Below the pieces are notes generated by a model. That model ran no database searches and was not told the DNA's origin. It saw nothing but the letters and a program-made list of their open reading frames with translations. The translations under genes and the position numbers were made by a program. A stretch of DNA of 64,000 nucleotides, taken from the NCBI GenBank assembly GCA_000711775.1, contig ARYC01000113.1:62001-126000 (forward strand), given 5' to 3'. The DNA comes from Oxytricha trifallax (lineage: Eukaryota; Ciliophora; Spirotrichea; Sporadotrichida; Oxytrichidae). Positions 34,694 through 46,787 of the stretch are shown here, in pieces. Position 1 is the stretch's first letter. Every line of letters starts with the position of its first letter.

Positions 34694-35172
34694 ATACTCA
34701 TCAGCTCCTGTCAAAGAATGAACTTATCAATGATAAAATAAAAGCTAAGAAAGAGATTTAAACAAGGCAATCAGATTTGAGATCAGAATTGAAACGTCCT
34801 TTATCAGAAAACAAATTGAAGCCGACACTAAGATCAGATCCACATCAGAAAATGAAAATAAGAAAGAAATCTTATTAACGTTTTGAAATTAAAGTTATAA
34901 TAATTAAGAACATATTCCAAACTCAAACAGTGGATCCAAATCAGATGATTCAAATGTAGGCAATTGGAAAAACTAAAATAATATTTGAAAAACTAACTAA
35001 GGAAATGTGTAACATATTTATAAGTAAAGGAATAACAATCAATCATTACTAATTTATCAGCAGTGGATAATACCAACACAACTTTTTACACAACCAATAG
35101 AACTACAACTATAAAGAATGTAAAAAGCAAGAAGACCAGAATCATCAATATGAAGAGGATAAAGCAAGATGA
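34690..35172 (+). CDS. Unknown hydrophilic protein, 160 codons, intact
   Basis: ATG at 34690, TGA at 35170-35172, no break. TAA/TAG are Gln. It begins MNTHQLLSKNELINDKIKAK, continues through ELKRPLSENKLKPTLRSDP, MKIRKKSYQRFEIKVIIIKN, QMIQMQAIGKTKIIFEKLTK and ITINHYQFISSGQYQ, and ends CKKQEDQNHQYEEDKAR. The same frame stays open after this TGA to another TGA at 35401-35403. It overlaps the previous ORF by ATGA, an arrangement that suggests coupled translation or one gene with a frame switch. No domain recognised; the alternating basic/hydrophobic centre might bind nucleic acid, but that is a guess. Confidence 0.55.
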
Positions 35173-36399
35173 GCTGAAAAGGGAAAATAGTCCTTAACAA
35201 TTAAAAGCACTCTAATTTATAAAGGGCTTGTCCCTTATCTTTTAACATATACACTTTATCGGGGTCACCAGAGACCTCAATGTGATTATCATTATTATCA
35301 TTATTATTATTATTATAATAAGACAAACATAAATAAAAACACTAAATAAGGCGATTTTTACCGTGATTCTTAATTTTTGTAATTTTAAGGAAGATTAAGT
35401 TGAGACATATAAAATATTTGGCATAGATGCTGGGAAAAGCACAATTTTTAATAAATATAGTAATATCACCTTTTTTTTACAAATTAAGGAATGTACCTAA
35501 TAAAATAATTTATTGTTAGCTTTTACAATTTTCCTTATTTAAATTTATATATGTCAATACTTGTGGTAGAATGCTTTAGCATCTAATATAACGCTAATTT
35601 ACCCGTTTATCGTGAGTTATGTGATTTGAATAAACATGGACAGTTTAAAATCATAATGTAGATACTTTAAACCCTATATAGGTTATCTTTTTAAAAAAAT
35701 AGAAATTAATGTTAAAAAATTATTATATAATTATAATATAAATATTAAAAAAATATATTTAAAATAGGAAATTATTTAAAAGAATATTATTGCTAAAATA
35801 GAATTGAATCAGGAAATTGTGAAATTAAAATTAAAATATAATTAATAATATAATTAGACCAATGGAAAAATACATAAACCCCAAATCCCCTCAATTTCTA
35901 AACTCCTGTGTTTTTGTTGCCATGTGTCAGTTTTTTATAAGTAGCTGGTCAAAAAATTTAGGGGGGCTGGCCAAAATTATACATGTATTTGTAAAAAATG
36001 GATACATCTCAAATTCAGGGTCTGTATAATTAGGGAAGTTGGGAGATTTGCGGAATTATCGATTTCAAAGACTTGCGTAGTTTAGGGCAAAATAGGGACT
36101 TTTTCATTAAAACCTCTCTTATTTACCGAAAAGGGGCTTGAAAGTAGGGTAACTCCATTAAAATCTGTTAGTTTTGCCAAAATAAGGCACTCATGCATAA
36201 TTTGGATAATATAAAGGCAAATTAAACTAAGTAGAATCGCGAAGGGAGTGGTTATTTTAAGAGTGCAAATGTGAAATAGAAGCAGTATTTTAGAATTGAG
36301 TGTGGTTGAAATAGGATATTTTAAGAAAAATATAAATAGTGTTGTTAATTATTATAATCTGTGATGAATTTAAAACAGACATGCCAGGGGAAATTGTAA
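35173..36399. other. Intergenic DNA between two putative mobile units
   Basis: Holds a (TTATCA/TTATTA)n run at about 35285-35325, AT-rich DNA, then a mixed-composition block from about 35870 to 36330 that begins CATAAACCCCAAATCCCC. The block has no coding frame and may be the outer, non-coding end of the transposon at 36400-40172, but I could not find its inverted partner. Confidence 0.4.
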
Positions 36400-38801
36400 A
36401 GGGAAAAAGGTTCTATGCACTACTTCATTTATGAAACAAACATCATCACACAAAGCCGAACAGAAGAGTGTATTTCCACTTCTTGATACTAAATGCCCAC
36501 ATCCCCTGGATGTCTTCTTTTTTTAAATTCTGAACAATTTCCGCAACCCTCTTCACCAATTGCTGCCTTTAGTGTAAAGCCCATTTAAACTAACTTGTTC
36601 CGAATAGAGTCCATATTCATCTCCTTCTTTGCAAAGGAGAATAACTGCTCAATTGGATTGAGCCAAGGCGAGTATACGGCGTTGAAGAGCACATTCAGTT
36701 TGAACTTTCTGCCTGTGGCTAACATCTCTGAATATTTATGAATGACTGCGTTATCCATCAGTAGGACCACTTTCTTCGAGTGTAGTTCTTTGTCAGTTTT
36801 TACACTGCGTAAGGTATGGTAAATGAAGTTTTCAAAATAACTGAGTCAAAAGATCCTTCTATCACTTGACTGGAGATAATTCTATTCTAGGAAATTGCAG
36901 CAATATAAGACATTGAGAATTACTATCTCTTAGTTGAGCTTTTCTTAATTGAAAACTCTCTCACTTTCATCCCATAGTGTCCCAGGTTCTGCTTCATCTC
37001 ACTCTATAATTCCTCAACGCTATTCAAATGAGGGTCTATAAAAAGCTGTGGCCAAAGCTTTTAGTAAGAGCCCCTTTCACTCTGCAAGTTTCCCTGCTTT
37101 GACCCAGGGTTTGATGAGTCTTTTTATTAGCTACTTGAGAGTTTTAGTTTCCAAGGAGTGACTGCAAACCGACTTTCCAACTTGATTTCGGCACCTAGGT
37201 CAACAAATTTCTTCCTCTAAGATTCAAGTTTTAGTTTTGATATTTTATCAATAATAGGAGTTAAACCTGTCTTCACTTTCGAAACTGAATTGTTTTCAGA
37301 CACCACTGATTTCACTGAACTATTTATGCGGAAACTCTGAAAAGTTTTAGTTAAGCTGAATTTCTAGTTGGAGGTCTCAGGGACCTCTAATATCGAGGAG
37401 AGGTCCTTTCTAAATGCAAGTTGAGTTTTCATTGAAGGGGTCTGAAGTTGCTTTTTTGTGGTTTCAGTTTATTTCCTTAAAAGTATTATTCATTAATATT
37501 TACCTTAGTATTTACAATGATTTTTTAACTATAATTACTGGTTTTATATGACTACTTTGACCCCCTTAGAACTTTCGCTCCATGAATTTAGATTGAAGTG
37601 CTGACAAAATTCTTTGGCGTTTAGGATATTTCTTAAACCCTTAGCATCCCTGATGGCCTATAAAGCTTTTTATTGCAGAATTTTTAATTGCTTACGAAAT
37701 TGACTAAGTCATTCCGAATTTTCCACTTTTAATATTTCCAACCTATTTATTACAATTGTTATAAAATCCTAAGTCAAATGAAATTGAAACCTTCTTCAAT
37801 TATTCCCCAACATTTTCGATTTTTTCCAGGTGTAAGCTCTCTGAGAATTTCGAAGTTAAAGAATCAGAACTTTGATTCATTTTGAGAAGTATTTTTCCAC
37901 ACAAAAGTTTGTCATCGCTAGCGAGAATCATGCTATTATTTTGCAACCTTTTTTATCGCTTCTGTAATTTTGCAGAATCTCTATGCATATCTTTAATGTT
38001 GAAGCTCCATTAATTTGAGGTCATCGAGTCCGATCGGTAGTTGCTCTTATCAACTGAAATGATAACTGCATCCTCATTTACGAACTGAGCCAACAACCTG
38101 CTAATCCAGAGCCTCTTCTCATAGAAGTTCGGATCTCTATACTTTGTATTAGCAGCCTGAGTTTTCCCATATCTTAAATTAACTTATCTCACAGAATCTT
38201 TTGAAGTGTGTTAACGCAAGGTAGCTTAAGTAGCTTACACTCTGGCTTTGTTTGAGCCAGGTTTAATAAATAATAATGAAGCTTCTATTCTGTAACTTCG
38301 TAAATTCCGTTCTGTTCTAGGTAGGCCTGGATAGAATCAAGTAAGAGCTAGTTCCCACAAACCTCTTTTCTACCCACTTTCTTTTGGGGTTCAAAATCAA
38401 GAATCTTATGCTTGACCTCGTACTTAAACATTCGATAGTCTTATATGCAACATCCACATCCATCCTCAATTTCTTAGCCACTTGACAATGCTTTAATTGC
38501 TCGTTATAGTATAGATTATAACCTTTAATTTCTTACATGCGAGCTTAGCTTCTCTTTTCTTCAAAAAAGGATTGCTGCTTAATTTCTAGGATTTGCCTTT
38601 TTATTTTATTGTCTCTTTTAGTGCCTCTATTAAAATTTTGACTGCCTCTAAGAGCTCCTCATTACTCATCAACTTTATATTTTCTTGTAATATTATAGCT
38701 TGTGTCGCTTCCTTAATTATTCATAACTGGTTTATTCCTGATTCTGGCAAGTCGAAAACTTTAAAAGTAAGCTTCAAGGAATTTGCAAAGTTCATCATCA
38801 T
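36400..38801 (-). pseudogene. DD34E transposase (IS630/Tc1-like) with a large insert in the catalytic domain
   Basis: ATG-rich start at 38801 (MMMNFANSLKLTFKVFDLPE), helix-turn-helix (CQVAKKLRMDVDVAYKTIE), a second helical unit (LDSIQAYLEQNGIYEVTEQK), then EKRLWISRLLAQFVNEDAVI and SVDKSNYRSDSMTSNQWSF with the first Asp. About 360 codons of Ser/Lys/Gln-rich sequence follow (KLESRFAVTPWKLKLSS) before FSMSYIAAISQNRII, VVLLMDNAVIHKYSEMLATG (second Asp) and VYSPWLNPIEQLFSFAKK (Glu, exactly 34 residues later). The C-terminus reads VKRVAEIVQNLKKEDIQGMW. At least six frameshifts or TGAs break it. A related relic is at 31500-31790. Not TBE: different core motifs. Confidence 0.8.
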
Positions 38802-39296
38802 TTTATATGTAACAAACATCAACATTGATAGCTAAATATTCTTGAATTTATTCTTAAGGAAGTTTTAAGATTGCTCCACCTGTAAGTTTCTATATTTTTA
38901 CATTAATTTCACCACTGTTAAGCAGTTATCCAGAATTTTATGTGAACTTTTTTGACTAAATAACGTTTTGGAATAATATACCAAGCAGGACAGGAGTCCT
39001 TTTAACAAAAGATTTCTATTAAGCCTTAACTTTGCTTGGTTTAATTACAGATAAGGCATTAGAAATAAGAAAATAATCACTTAATATTGAGTGCTATGAG
39101 CAAGAAATCTCTGATTAAGATCGAATCTAAGACTCTTCGTTAGGGTTTGAGTTTATACGTGCATTCTTGCTATCTGTTTTTTAGAACTTCATTTATTTAT
39201 TGGTTATTTTACAGAAGAAGCTTGATCAAATTTATTATATTATAATATCTTTAAGAATTTATATAGATAACTTTAGTATTTTAATTATAAATTAAA

Positions 39297-40172
39297 ATGT
39301 AAGGAAAGCCATAATTGCTTGGTGACCAAGCAGCATTTTAATTACTACCAAATGATGTGGGACAGATTTCATATGCATATAATCAAGGTGACTCTCCTCT
39401 TGAAATAATAAGACTTTATTCTTTGACTAGAATGGAAAGGTATCATTTTTGAGTTTCTTATTTCTCATGATGAAATGCAAGTGAACTTCTTCTCTGCTAT
39501 TTTGAATAACTTATAAAAAGCCCAGAATTATGCAAGCATGACTTCTTCAAAATCTTTATGTCAGTACTTCACGCTATTTTCATCAACAAACTTGATTAGC
39601 TGTTAAATGAAGTTTTATTGTAAAGCGAGCTAGAACTTAATCAACTTTCAATTCTACCTAATAAAAATACTCTTGCAAGGAAATAGTTAAATAACACTTC
39701 ATTTAAGAGTAATAAAATTGTGAAAATCGCTAATTAGAATATACTAACTACCAAGATCACTGATTTACAATTCATACGCTTTGATCATAATGCTAATTAC
39801 TTAAAATTTTGATGTACAATTTATTGAAATCATGATTCGTTAAGTATAAAAAAGGATGTTAAGCAAATGTAGAATTCTTCTATCATATAATATGAACACC
39901 TTAAAAGAAGAATAGAGCGAGAAAGGGTAGCAAGAATTAGAGACTATATTCAAGATAAATGTCCAAATCAATTCCAATATTGAGGATTAATATCACAATG
40001 AAGAAGAGAACGTAATTCATAACTTCTAGGATAATGATAATTTGAATGCCTATAAAATAAACTAAAAGGATCTTCTTAATCAATCTATCGAACAAGATTT
40101 ATAGCCTTGAATGATTCTGATGATAATGAAGTTGATTTTTAGGAAATTGGCTTAGTTCTGGATACTACATGA
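39297..40172 (+). pseudogene. Unknown ORF divergent from the transposase
   Basis: ATG at 39297 (MQGKPQLLGDQAAFQLLPND, QISYAYNQGDSPLEIIRLYS). After a frame change near 39450 it continues FEFLISHDEMQVNFFSAILN and MTSSKSLCQYFTLFS. Another change near 39600 gives LLNEVLLQSELELNQLSILP, then a Glu/Asn/Gln-rich tail (EEQSEKGQQELETIFK, NEEENVIHNFQDND) ending DFQEIGLVLDTT at a TGA near 40170. Three or four frame breaks. Head-to-head with the transposase across about 500 bp, so probably the second gene of the same element, like the accessory ORFs of TBE. No domain recognised. Confidence 0.5.
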
Positions 40173-41075
40173 CGCAGGTCACTTACAAATAACCTAGGCT
40201 TCTGAATAAAAAAAACCCATGCTTTACTGCAATAGTAGTTGAGGGAGTACATTTATAAATGAATGCTACTACTATTGAAGCTTGTAAATTTTTTGGTTAC
40301 AGCACAAAGCTGTATTACTAAAGCTTAAAGCTAACACTCACCGCAATATTTATTCCTTGATTCACTGCTGGAAATTGAGCGCATGCATTCTATAATTAAT
40401 AACAAGCAGTAAATTAAAACTAAACAAGAATTCCATTGCACAGCAAGTAAACACTAAGATTTATTTTGGAAATCGATAAATTCAAGTTGATCGCGCAAAA
40501 GAGAAATATTTACACCAAAATAATAATAATCTATTTTTATATATACAGATTTAAGACTTAGATAAAATAATGGGGTTTATTAAGAATTTTGGTAATCGCA
40601 GCGTAAAAATTCTATATGAGCGAGCTCGTGCCAATATGTTTATTTTCTTTAAAGTTCACTCAAAATCTCAATATATGCGCGACTGCACTCAATTTTCACC
40701 CAATTATTCCGATTGAACATTTAAAGCAAATTTGATCATAATCTAGCATTTATTAAGATTTAGACCTCACTTCTCTAATGGGGTTCACTAAAAAATATTA
40801 AAAACATGATTTCTAAAAAGATTTTCTCCAATCATCTAAAAAATTTGTAACTTTCACACTAAATAATTACTTTGGCAACTTTACTGGACAGTATTAATGC
40901 TTGCATTTATTTTGGGCATTTATTTGACCACTTTTTAAAAATCAAGCAGTCAAGAATGGAAACACTCTACATTTGACTAAAACCCCTAAATTTGATCATT
41001 TTAAAAACAAAAAAGCAATATGATCATTTTAGATGGGATCGCTCTGCATTTTATCTTATTTGACTACAAATTCAA
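40173..41075. other. Non-coding DNA right of the transposon ORFs
   Basis: Contains a short hairpin, CAATAGTAGT...ACTACTATTG, at about 40229-40277. The block near 40680-40760 resembles 33470-33540 (shared CCAATTATT, AAATTTGA and TCTAGCA order), perhaps the outer end of the transposon family. No gene. Confidence 0.4.
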
Positions 41076-41803
41076 GGGGGGGGTCTAAGTCGTTGCAAAA
41101 AATTTTTCAAAATCCTAAGTAGGTGCAAAAAATTTGTCCTCAAAAACATCAAAATCCCTAAGTCGGTGCATGATCAATTTTTGACATTATTGATATATTT
41201 TTATCATCCTGCCCCACATAAAGAGTATCATTATTAACTAAAATTTATGTCTCAGCTTCTGAATCGAACTCCTTCATTGAATTTTGATCATAGGACTCTT
41301 ATAATATTATTACAAAAATATTTTATCTCTGTGACAGATATTTGTTTATGTAGAATAAAAAACATTATTTCATATTATAATATCTAATTAGTCAGTAAGC
41401 AACAAATTGGGGATTAAGAACATCATAATTATTCACTAAATTTAATGATGTCTGGAATTAAAAAATTCGTACATATTGATTAGTGTATTTAAAAAAAGAC
41501 AATTAATTGAGTCAATAGTTTTTATAATATGGCCAATAATATTATAAGAGTCCTATGATCAAAATTCAATGAAGGAGTTCGATTCAGAAGCTGAGACATA
41601 AATTTTAGTTAATAATGATACTCTTTATGTGGGGCAGGATGATAAAAATATATCAATAATGTCAAAAACCGATCATGCACCGACTTAGGGATTTTGATGT
41701 TTTTGAGGAAAAGTTTTTTGCACCTACTTAGGATTTTGAAAAATTTTTTGCACCTACTTAGGATTTTGAAAAATTTTTTGCACCGACTTAGATCCCCCCC
41801 CCC
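41076..41803. repeat. Foldback element, family E, second copy with internal tandem units
   Basis: Eight G then TCTAAGTCGTTGCAAAA at the left and ten C at the right. The interior matches 25707-26488 but the centre is deleted asymmetrically. The right arm carries a 30-bp unit (CACCTACTTAGGATTTTG plus an A/T tail) repeated at about 41729-41780. No ORF. Confidence 0.9.
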
Positions 41804-43493
41804 GTAAATTTATATATATTTATATAATATTTATATTTTTTGGTAGATTTATATAATTCTCTATAAAATCAGGTAAATTGATAATTAAGGATAGATTAAA
41901 TATATCATAGTTTGATGCAAAGTTGGAATTGAGTAGTCATATAATAATATATAAATTATAATTTAATTTAATTTAAATAAATATTATCCTACTATATATA
42001 AAAATATTAAAATAAATTTAATTATAATCAAAACAGATTAATGTAATTAAAACATACAAGATGACCTACTTAATATAAAAAACAAATCTCAATATATAAT
42101 ATATTTTATTATGATATTAATTTAGAAAATCAAATTAAGTTTTATCTGCAATCCAAACCTATTATTTAATCAGGTATTTAATAAAAATAAAAATTTTAAT
42201 GCGCAACAAGACTAGTTAAAAGAACTTTTTAGATTTTAAGATTCTCAATAATAAATTTAATATTTTATTTAAGTTAGTATAATTTAAGAATTAAAATAAT
42301 AACTCAAATCTTCCTATATCAATTTATTTTATCGTTTTAAATTAAAGTTTATAAATTAAAAATTATTCTTATTGAATTAAATAAAAGGATTTCTTTTTAA
42401 TCAAATATTTTATAATAATTATATTTTTAGCATAACCATATCTCTGTGATTAAATACTTGAATTACCTCAAATATAAAATTAATATTTTTTATTGCAAAT
42501 AATAGCTTAATTAACTTTGGAAGCGTTGGTAATGTGCTTATTTATTTAATTGAATAATTATTTTATTCAATACTTAATATAACTTTAAATTTATAAGTAT
42601 GTTGAGTGTTAAATTTATAACTCCAGCAATAATAAAGTAAAATTATATTACAAATTTAATAAAATAAAATCTTATGAAAATTCAATTTAATACATTTATA
42701 ATTAAAAAATGAATAATATTAATTTTTATTTTTTTTATTAAACTCTGCCATAGTTATAAATTTAAAAATATATATTTTTTTTTACTTATTGCATATAAGC
42801 CAATTAATAATATGGTTTAGTTATACAATAATGCATATAAGCAACCAACAACTGGGCAGAAAGCTTATTTATTTTTTTATAACTATTTAACTCATATAAT
42901 TAAATATTAACTTTTTTATTACAATTCCTTACATATAGTGAAATAAATCTCTTAAATATTCATATTAAATTATATTATAATTTAACTTTTAAATATATTT
43001 TAATTAATTAATAAAATATATTATATAAATATATATTTGTAAATTATTTTAATATAATTATATTTGGATTGAAATGAATATAAATCATGCTAACTTTTTA
43101 ATATAGCTGCTCAAAACAATATCAATTATATATAGAAATTCCCTCTAGATAACTCTCTCAATCAAGTTACATAGTAAAATATAATTTTAATTTTTTTAAT
43201 CTTGAATGATTATTTTTTAAAAAAATCTTAATTTTGCTATTATACTTTTTACTTCATCACTTTCCTTTTTGAATAAAACTTAAATACAATTAAGTGAATA
43301 CCATTTTAATTTTTGCATGTTTCAAAGTAAATTATTAGTGAATACTGCACAGAATTTTAAATTATAGATATTTATTTAAAAAATCAAAAATTTAGTTCAA
43401 AAAATTATTTTGACAAAACTTGTCAACAAGATAATTATATTTATAAAATAATGGTTTACTTAAATAGGATGATATTTATACAATAAAAATTGA
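41804..43493. other. AT-rich DNA, partly a diverged dispersed repeat
   Basis: No gene seen. Parts of about 42140-42480 resemble 61355-61700 (shared ATCCAAACCTATTATTTAA, AGGATTTCTTT and AATTACCT order), suggesting an old long repeat. Confidence 0.45.
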
Positions 43494-43624
43494 ATTAAAA
43501 ACCCCAAAACCCCTTGATGATGTTTATAAGAGCTTTGATTTTTCGGGTTTAGTTGAAGTCTTATTGGGGTTAGCAGAGAAAACGCAAGTTTTCTGTGAAT
43601 TAAAAAGAATATTAAATAAATATT

Positions 43625-45105
43625 AGGTGATTTAAATCAACAAATTTTATCTGCTTTTGTTTGTTGTATCTCTTGAAATTTGCTCTCTCTAGTGGCTCAA
43701 ATATATCATCTAATGATTATCAAGGATATGAGGAGCTCTTACGATAATCATCTCTACTATACCTTTTAGTTCTTAGCATACATCTTGTTACTTTTATATG
43801 CATCCAAGCTAAGCTAATTGATTATTTTTCTTTCTTAGTACCAAAGAAAGACATACAATCCATATCAATTTCTTATCTTAAGGCTCTAATAAAATTGATA
43901 ACTACAACATCTAAAGGACAGAGGTTCAACATCACATTTTCAGTCTTAAAATCTCTATGAACATATCCAAGTTCATGCAACTCCTAGACGCCCTTATCAT
44001 ATTTTATAGAATATCATTAAAGTCATCGGGTATCTATTTTGATATAAATAGTCTCTAAGAGTCATTTTAAATTTCTTGAGCCTTAGTGCAATAAAACCAT
44101 AGCTTAAAATAAAACTATCCAACTTAATCAAGTTCGTGCAATCTTTTCTTTAAGACTATCTAATAATCATGTGTTTTTCAGCTAAATAATTTTAATACTG
44201 CTACTTCTTTATTAATTAGCTGAAAGGATATAACTTGTATGCATAATTATCAACACTATTAGCTTTGCCTTGTTAGTCACGCTTATATGTTAGTAATTTT
44301 CAATAAAACTACTAAGATCAATTGCATTTGATTCAGGAGTATTTATTGCTTTTACTTAAAAGCATGCTAAAACAGTATTTTCTATAGGTTAGTTCATTGA
44401 TTCTAATCGTCTCTGTCTCTTGAATCTCACCTGCTGCTCTCTTTATGACTCAAGAATTTAGATCTTCTATTTGCTGGAACTAATTATTAATTTTCTTCCT
44501 TCTGCATCAAAAACTCGCCCAAATGATACTGTGCATATGATTATTTACTTATGCAGAATGAGTGTAAGACTTCGTACAAGCGATACAATAGTACCTTCAG
44601 AGTGAGTGTGAGACTTTATAGAAGTGATACAATAGTACCACTTTCAATCAACTCATGCTCTTAAAGCTTTATTCGGTTGCAAATTAATTTTGACAGTCTT
44701 AGCATTAGAATCTTTTAATCTTTTCCACATGAGCTGTTCTTTCACCACCTCAACATCTTCGATTAGTGTTTAAATTTCCATCTCAGCGCTCTCTTTTTTA
44801 TTTTATACTTCAATTTTTAAGTCCTCAGCTTCAAACTGAAGGCTCTAAGCTCTACCTCCCTCTCAAAATAAATAATTTCAAGCTGTTTAGTGGAACCAAA
44901 GTTTATCTATGATTATCCAGAACCAAAATAAACTGATTTCTGATTTAAGTTAGCTGGAATGTTTAATTTAAATTTAAATTTCTATTATAATGCTCTAATA
45001 ACCTGTCTAGTTATAGTTATTCTGTATAGGAGTTGCCTAATCAGCAATAATGGGTGATTTTGAAGTGTTAAAGATCATATTTTCACTAAGAATATAACTA
45101 TAATT
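43625..45105 (-). pseudogene. TBE zinc-finger/kinase ORF, copy 2, heavily decayed
   Basis: ELHELGYVHRDFKTENVML aligns with the HRDLKPEN loop of copy 1, and VVVINFIRA sits where copy 1 has YIIDFNRA, so the metal-binding Asp is lost. A near-tandem duplication of about 42 bp (44556-44641, GATACAATAGTACC units) lies in the zinc-finger part. Many frame breaks; boundaries are approximate. Confidence 0.7.
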
Positions 45106-45522
45106 TTTGTAATTTCGTTATTAATATATTTTTTAATTTTGGTACCATTTATGAAAGAATTCAGGTTCACTAGTACAAATTAGGATTTCAACCATTTTAG
45201 AACTTTTCCATTAAACCTTATAAGTTTAAACTACGAACTCATTAATTTTTAGGACTATTAAATTGGTACCAATTAAAATAAACTGATTCAGTACAATTAT
45301 CAATAAAATATAAACAAATTTAGAACTAATTTAATGGAACTAAATTGATAAAAATGGAGCTCCATCTCTGCTGTTTGTTACAGCTAATGCGAACATTCTC
45401 CATGTATCTTTGCAGGGTTGATCTCCTATAAGATGTCCATATTTAATAATAATGTTTTAAACAATAGGATCCAAAAATCTTAAATAAAAATTAGAAATTC
45501 ATTAATAGGAAGAAGAGTAAAG

Positions 45523-46781
45523 ATGGAATCACTCAATGATCAAATGAAAAGAGTTGAGGCTCAAGAAATGATATCAAGATTTTGAAGTAAAGAAGATCTC
45601 TATCAATACCTCACTTTACATGTTAAGCTAATTGATGACTCTTATCACATTATACAGTTGATTTATTCCATCCAATAATGGAAAGTACCAAAATTTCATT
45701 ATTCTTGAAAAGCAATATATGCGAGGAGAAAAATGTTTTTAAAATAAGAAATTAAACTAATTGAATTCCAAACTACCCTAAGATTCCAGTTACTAATCCT
45801 TAAGAAGATGCAGTGAATGATGAGGAAGTGGTTATTTACTTTCCTTTAAAAAAACAACTCTCTAATACACTACCATAAAGAAGCTTCTTCTTTAGTGTTT
45901 GTTCTAACCGAGATATTCCTCCCCACCCTAAACTAAGAAATACCTCCCCACCAAATCCTGATACCCATCACCTTAAACTTTCTTTCACTAACTTATTAAG
46001 TATAATAAGTTTACAATTGATAATAAGATTAAATAATTTATTTAAGTATAGGTCCTTAACTGTTCACCCCGAGCCCCTCCCTCACCTCCATAATAATAAG
46101 TATTTTTTTCTAATTTTATTTTTGTCTTGCGGACCGAAAATACATGCAATTCAATAATTTTATAGGATTCACTTTGTCCGATGATCATTTTGGTTATAAG
46201 CTTTTTTGAGAAAATGTTATAAAATCAAAAGCTAGCGAAGGAAAGTTAGAGGTGATGAGTATCAGGATTTGGTGGGGAGGTGTTTCTTAGTTTAGGGTAA
46301 GAAGGGGCGTATGGTGAGGGGTACCTCGGTTTAGGGTGGGGAGGAGGGATATCTTGGTTAGAACAGGTGTTCTTTGTACAAAAGAGGACTATCTCATAGA
46401 AATAATTGAAGAAGCTCATAAGAAACGATATTCTATCTCTCCTAAACAATAGAAGAAGCAAGGGATTCTAATAAGCTCAGCTTGGCAATAGGAACGAAAG
46501 AAGCATACTTATCTTTCTAGTAAGCTTTGACATATAACTTTGTAGGAAAATCTGACACTGGTATGTATCTTTTGAAAGAGCATGCTAAGGTTCATAGAGA
46601 TAAAAAACAGCAGACAGTTCATTGAGTTAGCAAAAAACTTTATAAAGATGTTTAAAAGTCAGAAGATATGAACATAGATGCAGGAGTTGGCAGCAAGAGA
46701 AGTAACTTAGGTCCTATAAAAGCCTTAAGAAGAAGAAAAGAAAGAGAAGCAAATTTCTTTTTAGGGCTCTTTAATATGTGA
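45523..46781 (+). pseudogene. TBE small central ORF, copy 2, split by a foldback insertion
   Basis: Starts MESLNDQMKRVEAQEM, clearly the same protein as 28775-29562, and ends with the same AATATGTGA. It is interrupted by the element at 45901-46364 and several frameshifts, with an early in-frame TGA near 45580. Confidence 0.75.
45901..46364. mobile_element. 464-bp foldback element inserted in TBE copy 2
   Basis: Ends GTTCTAACCGAGATATTCCT and complement GGTTAGAAC. The terminal parts are unusually GC-rich, with several CACCCTAAAC/TACCCTAAAC units; the centre is AT-rich. Flanks TAGTGTTT and AGGTGTTC look like an imperfect 8-bp target duplication. No transposase. The arms are unequal: the right has an extra repeat of the C-rich unit. 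Confidence 0.85.
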
Positions 46782-46787
46782 ATTATT

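Noticed and set aside
35285-35325. TTATCA/TTATTA run as a functional repeat
   Set aside because: Short simple-sequence run within AT-rich DNA; probably slippage.
46246-46461. Pro-rich minus-strand ORF
   Set aside because: It lies in the C-rich arm of the foldback inserted in TBE copy 2 and simply translates CCCTAAAC-type units.
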